From the NCBI GenBank assembly GCA_937907305.1, contig CALERQ010000229.1:1-23871 (forward strand): DNA of 23,871 nt. The letters are read 5' to 3'. Below, one piece after another: positions 14,545 through 21,552 of the stretch. A program made the translations under genes and the position numbers. Source of the DNA: an uncultured Clostridia bacterium (GTDB taxonomy: Bacteria; Bacillota; Clostridia; Oscillospirales; Ruminococcaceae). The number at the start of each line of letters is the position of its first letter. Positions within the stretch are counted from its first letter, which is position 1. Below the pieces are notes generated by a model. That model made no database searches. It was not told where the DNA came from and saw nothing but the letters and a program-made list of their open reading frames with translations.

Positions 14545-15147
14545 CTACTTTAGCAGCGCAAGGATGCTCTGTACGGCCTTTTCGATGCCCAATGCGGATG
14601 TATTAAGGCATATATCATAATTAGCTTTGTCGCCCCATTTTTGGCCGGTCATGAACTCGTAGTATTTGGCGCGTTCTTTATCAACGCTTTGAATCTTTTG
14701 ACGGAGGGCTTTATCAGTAATCTCCTCACCAAAATGTTCCCATTCCCGGCAGCGCTGCATCTTAAAATCCATACCAGCATATATAAAGAGCCGCAATGGC
14801 TTTTTATCCCGTAAAATATAGTCCGCCCGGCGTCCTACAATCACACAGTCGGATTTTTCTGCCATATCTTGAATGATGCGGCCCTCTTCCGAGAGAATGG
14901 AAACCTGTTGATCGGCCAGCGGGTTACTAATGGAGAGGAAAGTGCGACCGGTCGTCACGGCAAAGACAGGCACCGGGTTCTTCTCCTCGATACTGCGGAT
15001 GTATTCTTCCGCCAAATTGGTGCGGTGAATCAACTCTGTTACGATTTCATGGTCGTAGTAAGCGATTCCTAACTCCTGTGCGATTTTGCGTCCGATTTCC
15101 CGGCCGCCGCTGCCAAATTCGCGGCTTACTGTAATAATTCTGTTCAT
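14545..15147 (-). CDS. Cytidylate kinase-like family protein
   Basis: This 200-residue protein matches the cytidylate kinase-like family (Cytidylate_kin2). It has the P-loop-like ITVSREFGSGGREIGRKIAQELG at the N-terminus, IAYYDHEIV, then CVIVGRRADYIL and LRLFIYAGMDFKMQRC. The C-terminal half is RERA-like: DKERAKYYEFMTGQKWGDKANYDICLNTS. Family members are common in Clostridia; their substrates are not established and most are unlike the house-keeping Cmk. AAGGAGG lies 8 bases before the ATG on the minus strand. It is a single-gene unit with a near-consensus promoter at 15193-15221. Confidence 0.9.
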   Translation of the reverse strand: MNRIITVSREFGSGGREIGRKIAQELGIAYYDHEIVTELIHRTNLAEEYIRSIEEKNPVPVFAVTTGRTFLSISNPLADQQVSILSEEGRIIQDMAEKSDCVIVGRRADYILRDKKPLRLFIYAGMDFKMQRCREWEHFGEEITDKALRQKIQSVDKERAKYYEFMTGQKWGDKANYDICLNTSALGIEKAVQSILALLK

Positions 15148-15192
15148 ATTTGTTTCCTCCTTGGCCAGCGGGTATCATCCCACCTTGTTTTC

Positions 15193-15221
15193 ATCATAGC
15201 CTAATTAGAACTGTCTGTCAA
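15193..15221 (-). promoter_or_regulatory. Near-consensus SigA promoter of the cytidylate kinase-like gene
   Basis: Read on the minus strand: TTGACA (15221-15216), 17-base spacer, TATGAT (15198-15193). The start site would be about 40 bases before the ATG. Confidence 0.88.
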
Positions 15222-15242
15222 TGTAGGACTTCCCCGGTAACA

Positions 15243-15273
15243 TAAAAGAAAAAGCCGTCATCGCGGCGGCTTT
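15243..15273 (-). terminator. Terminator of the single-domain lipoprotein gene
   Basis: On the minus strand a 9-bp stem (15273-15265 with 15259-15251) is followed by TTCTTTTATG. It lies just downstream of the stop of the lipoprotein gene at 15287. Confidence 0.85.
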
Positions 15274-15286
15274 ATATGAAGCATAC

Positions 15287-15922
15287 TCACTTTACATTCA
15301 TTTCTGCTTTTTTCAGCGCATCAATAAACTGATCACAAGAAATAGTGCAGGAGGAGGTAAGTTCTGCAGCAGCAGGAACCCCGTGTTTGTCGTTTTCTTC
15401 TTTCATCTGCATTGAGGCTACATCACTGACCGTTTTACCAGTGCAGTATGCTTCCAAAGCATTTACCTGCTCGTACCATTCTTTCCCTATGGAGGAGTAC
15501 TCCTTCATTCCATAATCGTTGCCCTGTTCTTTCTTGCTCTTATAGGTACCTGGCCAAGTAACATTCCCGCTGGTATTGTAGCTTGCGGCAGCTTCTACGC
15601 AGTCGAATGTAACCGAGAGAATCTTTCCTTCTTGGTCCAGCAGCAGGGCACAGGTTGTTACGGCGGCCTCCGCACGGCCATCGTCATCGTCCTCCGCCGG
15701 GCTGACGGTGGAATCCACCGTCATGCCCAGTCCTACACGGTATGCAGTTCCATTGACTGTACCACCGTTATTGGTCCCGTTTCCGTTATTATTACCATTG
15801 GTTCCATTGGCGTCATTTGTACCATTATTGTCGTTGTTGCCGTTATTGGGTGTGCTATTGTTACAGGCAACCAGCGCACATACCATAACTAGGCAGAGAA
15901 GAATTGCAAAAAACTGTTTCAT
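15287..15922 (-). CDS. Lipoprotein with one FMN-bind-like domain, predicted ApbE target
   Basis: This 211-residue protein has a lipoprotein signal with LVAC (Cys at 20), then an Asn/Gly/Thr-rich low-complexity linker (residues 21-58), then one globular domain. The domain begins GTAYRVGLGMTVDSTV and has LLLDQEGKILSVTFDCVE, then EWYEQVNALEAYCTGKT, and ends SSCTISCDQFIDALKKA (190-206). It is homologous to both repeats of the protein encoded at 16056-17111. The ending S-S-C-T-I-S resembles the SGAT-x-S/T site of FMN_bind domains, where ApbE attaches FMN to the threonine; T193 would be that residue. The open frame extends upstream to 16006, but the ATG at 15922, with GGAGGAAG before it and a signal peptide after it, is the clear start. 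The flavin role is inferred. Confidence 0.82.
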   Translation of the reverse strand: MKQFFAILLCLVMVCALVACNNSTPNNGNNDNNGTNDANGTNGNNNGNGTNNGGTVNGTAYRVGLGMTVDSTVSPAEDDDDGRAEAAVTTCALLLDQEGKILSVTFDCVEAAASYNTSGNVTWPGTYKSKKEQGNDYGMKEYSSIGKEWYEQVNALEAYCTGKTVSDVASMQMKEENDKHGVPAAAELTSSCTISCDQFIDALKKAEMNVK

Positions 15923-16006
15923 TTTACTTCCTCCATTATTTCTTTTTGGCTCCGCAGAGTCATCAATAGTATGCACCAAAAACACAAAAACATAATAAAC
16001 GCACAA

Positions 16007-16040
16007 AAAATAGAGCGCCGGTATTCCAGCGCTCTATTTT
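16007..16040 (-). terminator. Terminator of the two-domain lipoprotein gene
   Basis: A 12-bp stem (16007-16018 with 16029-16040) is followed on the minus strand by TTTTTTGTGC-type sequence. It separates the two lipoprotein genes into distinct transcripts. Confidence 0.85.
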
Positions 16041-16055
16041 ATTTAAGCAGTGAGA

Positions 16056-17111
16056 TTATTTCGCATTAGCAGCAGCCTTCGCAATAGCATTCAGGAAGGC
16101 GGTAACGGAGATGGTGCAGGTGCTCTTGAGTTCCTCAACAGCGGGAGCATCGGTGTAGCCGTGAGCATTCTCACCCAGAGCCATGCCGGTGATCTCAGCG
16201 GGAGTCTTGCCCATGCAATAAGCCTCGAAAGCATCAGCCTGCTCATACCACTCACCAACAGCAACGGGAGTAGCATACTTCTTCATGTTGTAGTCATCGC
16301 CCAGCTCGCGCTTGGTCTTGACATTCTCGGCAACAGTAACAGCGCCCTCAGCAACTTCAGCCTTGCACTGAACAACATCGATGGAAATAGCAACGACCTT
16401 GCCATCAGCATCCAGAGCCAAAGCTACAGCAGTAACATCAGCCTGAGTCTTAGCGGGATCCTCATCCTCGGCATCGGTGCCGCTCATGGAAGTAACCATA
16501 CCCAGACCAACCTTGGCATAGGTGGTGTTCTCATCAGAAGCATTCTCATAAGCCTTAGTCAGGGCATTGAGGAAAGCAGTAACGGAAATAGTGCAGGTGC
16601 TCTTGAGTTCCTCAACAGCGGGAGAATCGGTGTAGCCGTGGGCGTTCTCACCCAGAGGCATACCGGCTACTTCAGCAGCCGTTTTGCCAATGCAGTAGGC
16701 TTCCAAAGCGGCAGCCTGCTCATACCACTCACCAACAGCAGCGGGGGTAGCATACTTCTTCATATTGTAGTCATCGCCAAGTTCGCTCTTGGTCTTGATG
16801 TCCTCGGCAACAGTTACAACGCCGTCAGCGTCAACAGTAGCCTTTGCCTGAACAACATCGAAGGAAACGGCAACAATCTTACCATCCTGATCGAAGGTAG
16901 CTTCGCAAACGGTAACATCAGCCTGAGTCTTGGCCGGATCCTCATCCTCAGCATCGGTGCCGCTCATGGAAACAACCATGCCCAGACCAGTCTTGTAGGT
17001 GGAAGCGGTGGGCTCGGGATCAGGGGTAGGGGTGGGGGCAGGGTCATTGCCGCAGGCTACCAGAGAAAGAGCCATCATCGCAACCAAAAGCATTGCAATA
17101 AACTTTTTCAT
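16056..17111 (-). CDS. Lipoprotein with two tandem FMN-bind-like domains, predicted ApbE target
   Basis: This 351-residue protein has a lipoprotein signal ending LVAC (Cys at 20), a short Pro/Thr-rich linker (PAPTPTPDPEPTA) and two homologous domains, about 38-189 and 197-348. Each has VGLGMV/TGLGMV, SMSGTDAEDEDPAKTQADV, DGKIVAVSFDVVQ or DGKVVAISIDVVQ, LGDDYNMKKYATP, VGEWYEQA, ENAHGYTD and the ending LKSTCTISVTAFLNA. This tail (171-176 and 330-335) aligns with the flavinylation motif of FMN_bind domains (SGATxTS), making T174 and T333 the candidate modified residues. Two flavins per anchored lipoprotein is the layout of Listeria PplA, used in extracellular electron transfer. The gene is divergent from apbE. 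The start at 17111 is set by AAGGAGG; the frame continues to 17168 but upstream codons are not signal-like. Confidence 0.85.
   Translation of the reverse strand: MKKFIAMLLVAMMALSLVACGNDPAPTPTPDPEPTASTYKTGLGMVVSMSGTDAEDEDPAKTQADVTVCEATFDQDGKIVAVSFDVVQAKATVDADGVVTVAEDIKTKSELGDDYNMKKYATPAAVGEWYEQAAALEAYCIGKTAAEVAGMPLGENAHGYTDSPAVEELKSTCTISVTAFLNALTKAYENASDENTTYAKVGLGMVTSMSGTDAEDEDPAKTQADVTAVALALDADGKVVAISIDVVQCKAEVAEGAVTVAENVKTKRELGDDYNMKKYATPVAVGEWYEQADAFEAYCMGKTPAEITGMALGENAHGYTDAPAVEELKSTCTISVTAFLNAIAKAAANAK
16062..17007 (-). repeat. Internal tandem duplication within the two-domain lipoprotein gene
   Basis: Two copies of about 470-480 bases remain similar at the DNA level. A GTGCAGGTGCTCTTGAG block occurs at 16114-16130 and 16591-16607 (477 apart). 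The block GGATCCTCATCCTC near 16456 recurs near 16936 (480 apart). The difference is one codon. Confidence 0.85.
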
Positions 17112-17171
17112 TTTCTTTTCCTCCTTGAAAAGTATGTATCGTGTTGTTTTTTGTAGGATCGATACCATGCA

Positions 17172-17200
17172 ATCATACTATTTTATACGGAAAATCGCAA
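17172..17200 (-). promoter_or_regulatory. SigA-type promoter of the two-domain lipoprotein gene
   Basis: Minus strand: TTGCGA (17200-17195), 17-base spacer, TATGAT (17177-17172). An overlapping alternative uses TTGCAA further upstream with TATAAA. Both point toward the gene starting at 17111. Confidence 0.7.
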
Positions 17201-17274
17201 GGTGTTTGCAAATATTTTGTTAATATGCTGTATTTTATATATCGGTATTCGGTATATCTGTTAATTGTCACGGC

Positions 17275-17310
17275 ACACCTTCACTAAAAGGTGTATTTCT
17301 TGGAAATACA
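17275..17310. promoter_or_regulatory. Two overlapping inverted repeats upstream of the apbE promoter
   Basis: ACACCTT (17275-17281) pairs with AAGGTGT (17288-17294). TGTATTTC (17292-17299) pairs with GAAATACA (17303-17310) around TTG. The two dyads share three bases and end 5 bases before the apbE -35 box. They could be an operator between the divergent genes. I recognise no known regulator site. Confidence 0.4.
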
Positions 17311-17314
17311 GTGA

Positions 17315-17344
17315 TTGATTTTTCCCTATAAGTTATAGTACAAT
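17315..17344 (+). promoter_or_regulatory. SigA-type promoter of apbE
   Basis: TTGATT (17315-17320), 18-base spacer, TACAAT (17339-17344), about 31 bases before the ATG. Confidence 0.72.
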
Positions 17345-17375
17345 GTATTTTAAATTAAGAAAGCGGAGATGAAAC

Positions 17376-18467
17376 ATGAAAAAATTGATATGTATTGTTG
17401 TGGCGATGGTACTGCTGATATTTCCAGGCTGCAGCACAGATAAAGCGCAGGAAACCAGCTACACCAAATACTCAGCCCAATTCTACGGTACATTTGATAC
17501 AATTGTGCAGATTATTGGGTATAGCCAAACACAGGAAGAATTCACACAATATGCGGGTCAGATTAAATCTCGCATGGAGGAACTGAGCCAGTTGTATGAT
17601 ATCTACTATGAATATAGCGGCGAAAATAATCTCAAAACCATCAATGATAATGCCGGAATCCAGCCTGTTCCGGTTCGAGAAGAAATACTCGACCTTATTG
17701 AATTTTGCCAAGATTGGTATGGAAAAACCGATGGAAAAGTAAATATTGCGCTAGGGCCCGTACTATCCATTTGGCACAAATATATGGAACGCTACTCTGC
17801 AGACCCCACCGGTGCCAAGTTGCCGGAGATAGAATCATTGATGGAAAAACTCCCACTGTGTAATATGGAAGATGTCATTGTGGATAGGGAAGCAGGAACA
17901 GTGTATTTAGCAAAGGAAGGCATGAGCCTTGATGTTGGTGCCGTAGCCAAGGGCTATGCCACACAGCTGGCGTGCCAGGAAGCCTACGATGCAGGCTTCA
18001 CCTCCTTTATTGTCAGTGCCGGCGGCAATGTGGTGGCCGCCGATCCGCCACTTGATGGCGTTCGTTCTGGCTGGGGTATCGGGATTCAGGATCCTTTTAC
18101 AGCAGAAGAATTGGGCGGCGGCAATTCCATTGATGTGGCATATGTCAATAATACCTGCGTAGTTACCAGCGGGGACTATCAGCGCTACTATATGGTAGGA
18201 GAACAGCGTGTTCACCATATTATCGATCCTGATACCCTGATGCCTGCCGCATACTACCGTGGCGTTACTGTCATTGTACCGGATAGCGGCATCGCGGACC
18301 TTGCGTCCACAACACTGTATACTCTTCCATATGATGATTCCCGTGCGATGGCAAAACAAATGGGGTGGGAAGCTATGTGGATTTTCGCGGACGGAACAGT
18401 AGAATGTACCGATGGAATGATCCCGCTGATGCGGGATCGCGGCGGCGCTGACGGCCTTTTGAAATAA
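17376..18467 (+). CDS. apbE: FAD:protein FMN transferase ApbE, lipoprotein
   Basis: This 363-residue enzyme moves FMN from FAD onto a threonine of target flavoproteins, outside the membrane. The signal peptide ends IFPGC (Cys at 19), so it is a lipoprotein like its presumed targets. Family motifs in order: YGTFDTIVQI (37-46), TDGKVNIALGPVLSIW (118-133), LDVGAVAKGYA (185-195), SAGGN (214-218), VTSGDYQRYY (263-272), HHIIDPDT (280-287) and ADLASTTLYTL (308-317), which supplies metal ligands in known ApbE structures. All key parts are present, so it should be active. It is transcribed divergently from the FMN-bind-like lipoprotein genes. The ribosome binding site (AAGCGGAG) is weaker than those around it. 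No terminator is visible before the pyrH promoter. Confidence 0.95.
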   Translation: MKKLICIVVAMVLLIFPGCSTDKAQETSYTKYSAQFYGTFDTIVQIIGYSQTQEEFTQYAGQIKSRMEELSQLYDIYYEYSGENNLKTINDNAGIQPVPVREEILDLIEFCQDWYGKTDGKVNIALGPVLSIWHKYMERYSADPTGAKLPEIESLMEKLPLCNMEDVIVDREAGTVYLAKEGMSLDVGAVAKGYATQLACQEAYDAGFTSFIVSAGGNVVAADPPLDGVRSGWGIGIQDPFTAEELGGGNSIDVAYVNNTCVVTSGDYQRYYMVGEQRVHHIIDPDTLMPAAYYRGVTVIVPDSGIADLASTTLYTLPYDDSRAMAKQMGWEAMWIFADGTVECTDGMIPLMRDRGGADGLLK

Positions 18468-18496
18468 ACTGTTCAAAATTTATCTTTTGATTGCTC

Positions 18497-18525
18497 TTTA
18501 CTGATTTGCTTCATTCATGTATAAT
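18497..18525 (+). promoter_or_regulatory. SigA-type promoter of pyrH
   Basis: TTTACT (18497-18502), 17-base spacer, perfect TATAAT (18520-18525) preceded directly by TG. The start site would be about 35 bases before the TTG start codon. Confidence 0.78.
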
Positions 18526-18565
18526 AGTTAAGAAGCTGCGTTATCAACCAAAGGAGGAATACAGA

Positions 18566-19297
18566 TTGGGTCGTTACAGTCCGTTGGAGGTACGCTATAA
18601 GCGAGTGATTTTGAAGCTGAGCGGAGAAGCCCTTGCCGGGCAGCAGGGGAATGGCATCGATTATGATGTGGTGCTGGAGATCTGCAAAAACATTAAAACC
18701 GCAGTCCAAACTTTGGGCGTGCAAATGGGTGTCGTTGTCGGCGGCGGTAACTTTTGGCGGGGGCGCTCCAGTGGAAAAATGGATCGTACCCGTGCCGATC
18801 ATATGGGAATGCTGGCCACTGTTATCAATGCCCTGGCACTGGCAGATGCGCTGGAATCGCTGGATGTACCGGTTCGTGTGCAGACCGCAATCACCATGGA
18901 GCAATTCGCTGAACCGTATATCCGTAACCGCGCAGTACGCCACATGGAAAAAGACCGTGTTGTGATCTTTGGCTGCGGTACTGGCAATCCGTTCTTTTCC
19001 ACAGATACAGCCGCCGCGCTGAGAGCTGCCGAAATCGATGCCGATGCGATCCTGAAAGCTACCATGGTCGACGGCGTTTATGACAAAGACCCAAAGAAGT
19101 ACCCCGATGCCAAGCGGTATAGCACTGTCAGCTTTTCGCAGGTGCTGGTGCAGAACCTTAATGTGATGGATATGACCGCAGCATCTCTCTGCCGCGAAAG
19201 CAAAATCCCGATCGTGGTATTCGATCTTTCTGATCCCGAGAATATTTGCCGTGCGCTGTGCGGCTATGATATTGGAACAATTGTGAAGGAGGCATAA
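18566..19297 (+). CDS. pyrH: UMP kinase
   Basis: This 243-residue hexameric-type UMP kinase makes UDP from UMP in pyrimidine synthesis. Motifs: YKRVILKLSGEAL near the N-terminus (phosphate-binding), VVGGGNFWRGR, RTRADHMGMLATVINALALADAL, GCGTGNPFFSTDTAAALRA, and KATMVDGVYDKDPKKYPDAKRY. The frame is open further upstream (to 18491), but the extra residues overlap the promoter. The TTG at 18566, 8 bases after AAGGAGG (18551-18557), gives the normal length and is the likely start. It is followed by frr after 4 bases. Confidence 0.95.
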   Translation: MGRYSPLEVRYKRVILKLSGEALAGQQGNGIDYDVVLEICKNIKTAVQTLGVQMGVVVGGGNFWRGRSSGKMDRTRADHMGMLATVINALALADALESLDVPVRVQTAITMEQFAEPYIRNRAVRHMEKDRVVIFGCGTGNPFFSTDTAAALRAAEIDADAILKATMVDGVYDKDPKKYPDAKRYSTVSFSQVLVQNLNVMDMTAASLCRESKIPIVVFDLSDPENICRALCGYDIGTIVKEA

Positions 19298-19301
19298 AAT
19301 A

Positions 19302-19856
19302 ATGAACCCCGAACTGAAACTGCATGAGGAGAAAATGACCAAGACCATTTCTGTACTGCGTGAGGAACTTGCAGCCATCCGCGCTGGCCGCGCTAACCCT
19401 GCCGTGCTGGATAAGCTGGAAGTGGACTACTATGGCGTACCCACCCGTGTTAACCAGCTGGCCGCTGTATCTGTTTCGGAGGCCCGTACACTGGTCATTC
19501 AGCCATACGATAAGTCTACCCTTAAATCCATTGAGAAGGCCATTCAGGCTTCTGATATCGGTATCAATCCCAATAACGATGGTACTGTCCTGCGTCTTTT
19601 GTTCCCCCCTCTCACCGAAGAGCGCAGAAAAGATTTGGCAAAGAGCATCGCCAAGATGGGAGAAGAATCCAAGGTTGCGATCCGCTCCATTCGCCGTGAT
19701 GCCAACGATAAACTGAAAGCAATGAAGAAAGCCAGTGAGATCACCGAAGATGATCTGAAAAACCTGGAGAATGATTGCCAGAAGATTACCGACAAGTACA
19801 TCGCGGAGATCGATAAGATCACTGCCGAAAAAGAAAAAGAGATCATGTCCGTTTAA
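19302..19856 (+). CDS. frr: Ribosome recycling factor
   Basis: This 184-residue protein is RRF, which with EF-G splits post-termination ribosomes. It shows LREELAAIRAGRANPAVLDKLEVDYYG, QLAAVSVSEARTLVIQPYDKS, LFPPLTEERRKDLAK and the C-terminal helix KITDKYIAEIDKITAEKEKEIM, giving the usual length and the L-shaped two-domain fold. GGAGG at 19287-19291, inside the end of pyrH, serves the ATG at 19302, so pyrH-frr are coupled. A terminator follows and separates it from uppS. Confidence 0.98.
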   Translation: MNPELKLHEEKMTKTISVLREELAAIRAGRANPAVLDKLEVDYYGVPTRVNQLAAVSVSEARTLVIQPYDKSTLKSIEKAIQASDIGINPNNDGTVLRLLFPPLTEERRKDLAKSIAKMGEESKVAIRSIRRDANDKLKAMKKASEITEDDLKNLENDCQKITDKYIAEIDKITAEKEKEIMSV

Positions 19857-19885
19857 TCGGCACCTACGGCCATCCACAAAAATTG

Positions 19886-19926
19886 TCAGCCTCACCGGCC
19901 GTTCCCGGTTGGTGGGGCTGATTTTG
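19886..19926 (+). terminator. Intrinsic terminator after frr
   Basis: An 11-bp stem (19886-19896 with 19911-19921, one G-T pair) with a GC-rich loop runs into TTTTGAATTTTG. Confidence 0.85.
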
Positions 19927-19961
19927 AATTTTGAATTATGAGCATAGGAGGGAGATTAGCA

Positions 19962-20705
19962 ATGGGATATATGCCTAAGGATAAAACTGCTGTACCGCCC
20001 CCGACAGAATACCTCCCTCAACACATCGGCATAATTATGGATGGCAATGGCAGGTGGGCCAAGGCACGCGGACTGGCGCGTGAATATGGACACCGCTGCG
20101 GCAGCGAGGTCTTTATGGATATTGCCCGCTACTGCAAAAAAATCGGTATTCGTTACTTGACGGTATACGCCTTTTCCACGGAAAACTGGAAGCGTCCCGC
20201 ACATGAAGTAGCAGTTATCATGCAAATGCTGCAGCACTATCTGGATGACAGTGAGCAGTATATCAAAGAAGAAATCCGTCTGCGTATCATCGGTGACCGC
20301 ACCCGCCTAAGTGAAAGGTTGCAAAAGGCCATTGATAAGGCGGAAAAGGCCAGTGAGCATTTTGCCGATCTTACGGTTAATCTATCTGTTAATTACGGCG
20401 GCAGGGAAGAGCTGCTGCATGCCGCACGCATGATAGCACAGGACTGCAGCGCAGGAAAGAAAAACGCCACCCAGCTCGAATTTGCGGATTTGGAACAATA
20501 CTTGTATACTACCGGGCAACCGGATCCTGATCTTATCATTCGGCCCAGTGGAGAAAAGCGCCTTTCTAACTTTATGCTATGGCAGAGTGCCTATGCTGAG
20601 TTTGTATTTATGGATGTATTGTGGCCAGATTTTACGCCACAACACCTGAATGAAGCTCTGTGGGAATATGTCGGACGGGATCGCCGTTTTGGAGGAATCA
20701 AATGA
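19962..20705 (+). CDS. uppS: Isoprenyl transferase (undecaprenyl diphosphate synthase)
   Basis: This 247-residue cis-prenyltransferase makes the undecaprenyl carrier lipid precursor from FPP and IPP. The catalytic HIGIIMDGNGRWAKARG has Asp at residue 27. YLTVYAFSTENWKRP, NYGGREELLHAAR and the C-terminal PDLIIRPSGEKRLSNFMLWQSAYAEFVF complete the family pattern. The ATG at 19962 is preceded by AGGAGGGAG (19946-19954). An in-frame ATG at 19938 would add eight residues but has no ribosome binding site. The stop overlaps the cdsA start (ATGA at 20702-20705), implying translational coupling. Confidence 0.96.
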   Translation: MGYMPKDKTAVPPPTEYLPQHIGIIMDGNGRWAKARGLAREYGHRCGSEVFMDIARYCKKIGIRYLTVYAFSTENWKRPAHEVAVIMQMLQHYLDDSEQYIKEEIRLRIIGDRTRLSERLQKAIDKAEKASEHFADLTVNLSVNYGGREELLHAARMIAQDCSAGKKNATQLEFADLEQYLYTTGQPDPDLIIRPSGEKRLSNFMLWQSAYAEFVFMDVLWPDFTPQHLNEALWEYVGRDRRFGGIK

Positions 20706-21537
20706 AAACACGGATCATTTCCGCATTGATTGGCCTTGTCATTTTGGGGGTCGCCATTGCGTTTTACGATACGATCATCTTTAATCTATTTATTGCCGTA
20801 CTGGCGGCATCTATGAAGGCCACCATGCCGCCAACCTAACAAAAGAACACTGGCGTATCACGCTTTACAGTGTGTTGTTTGCTGTTCTTATTTTGCTTAT
20901 TCCTCAAGGCAGATGCTACGCCATGCCGGCCGTGTATGCATTGGTCGTACTGGTATTTGCATATATCTTGGAACACCATAAGGTGTTCACTATCCGAGAA
21001 GGTGCTTACGCCCTGTTAATGGGAGTTGGTTTGCCGGTCGTATTTGATCTGATTCTTCAGCTCCGGGATCAGTTTGGCAACGAACAGGGGATTTTGTACC
21101 TTGCTTTTCTGCTTGGCAGTGCCTGGTGGAGTGATATTGGTGGCTATTTTACCGGGGTGCTGTTCGGAAAACATAAGCTCTGCCCGGAGATAAGTCCCAA
21201 AAAGACTGTAGAAGGACTCATTGGCGGTTTGGTCTTTGCCATTTTGGGCAATATAGGTATCATGGCGCTTATTGAACGGATAGCTGCACAGGGAATTGGC
21301 TATCTTGCCAGTCCGCTTACGCTTCATTTCGGCCGTATCTGCCTGCTTACTCCGCTGTTGGCACTGCTGAGTGTTGTGGGGGATCTTTCGTTCTCCATTA
21401 TCAAGCGTACATACGGCATTAAAGACTATGGCAACCTGATGCCCGGCCACGGCGGTGTGCTGGATCGCTTTGACAGCGTACTGTTCATCACCCCCGCGGT
21501 ATATTTCATCGCTACTTACTGGCCCATTGCTTTTTGA
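20702..21537 (+). pseudogene. cdsA: Phosphatidate cytidylyltransferase (CDP-diglyceride synthase), frameshifted as read
   Basis: CdsA makes CDP-diacylglycerol from CTP and phosphatidate. From the ATG at 20702 the frame reads MKTRIISALIGLVILGVAIA..FNLFIAVLAA, a normal CdsA N-terminus, but then hits TAA at 20837. The rest continues in another frame from about 20809: IYEGHHAANLTKEHW, then the intact catalytic part with SDIGGYFTGVLFGKHKLCPEISPKKTVEG and the family signature KDYGNLMPGHGGVLDRFDSVLF. Joining the two at 20804-20812 needs one extra base (or 1 mod 3). A GTG at 20872 could start the second frame, but it would lack the first membrane helices and has no good ribosome binding site. Because the gene is normally essential, a sequencing error is as likely as real inactivation. 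Confidence 0.8.
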
Positions 21538-21552
21538 TCTTAGGAGGCACAT

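Noticed and set aside
15967..15973. CATACTA on the minus strand upstream of the single-domain lipoprotein, an exact SigG -10 match
   Set aside because: No acceptable -35 element at 17-18 bases upstream; a 7-base match alone is expected by chance in AT-rich intergenic DNA.
16050..17156. A 368-codon plus-strand frame antisense to the two-domain lipoprotein gene
   Set aside because: The minus-strand gene has RBS, signal peptide, promoter and terminator; the plus-strand translation is a low-complexity shadow of it.
17251..17267. Short direct repeats (CGGTAT twice) as a possible repeat array
   Set aside because: Only two 6-base copies; no spacer regularity, so no CRISPR or iteron claim is justified.
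20872..21537. Treating the second cdsA frame as an intact 221-residue gene from GTG
   Set aside because: Conserved-looking sequence continues upstream in the same frame to about 20809, the expected N-terminal helices sit in another frame, and there is no good RBS at 20872.
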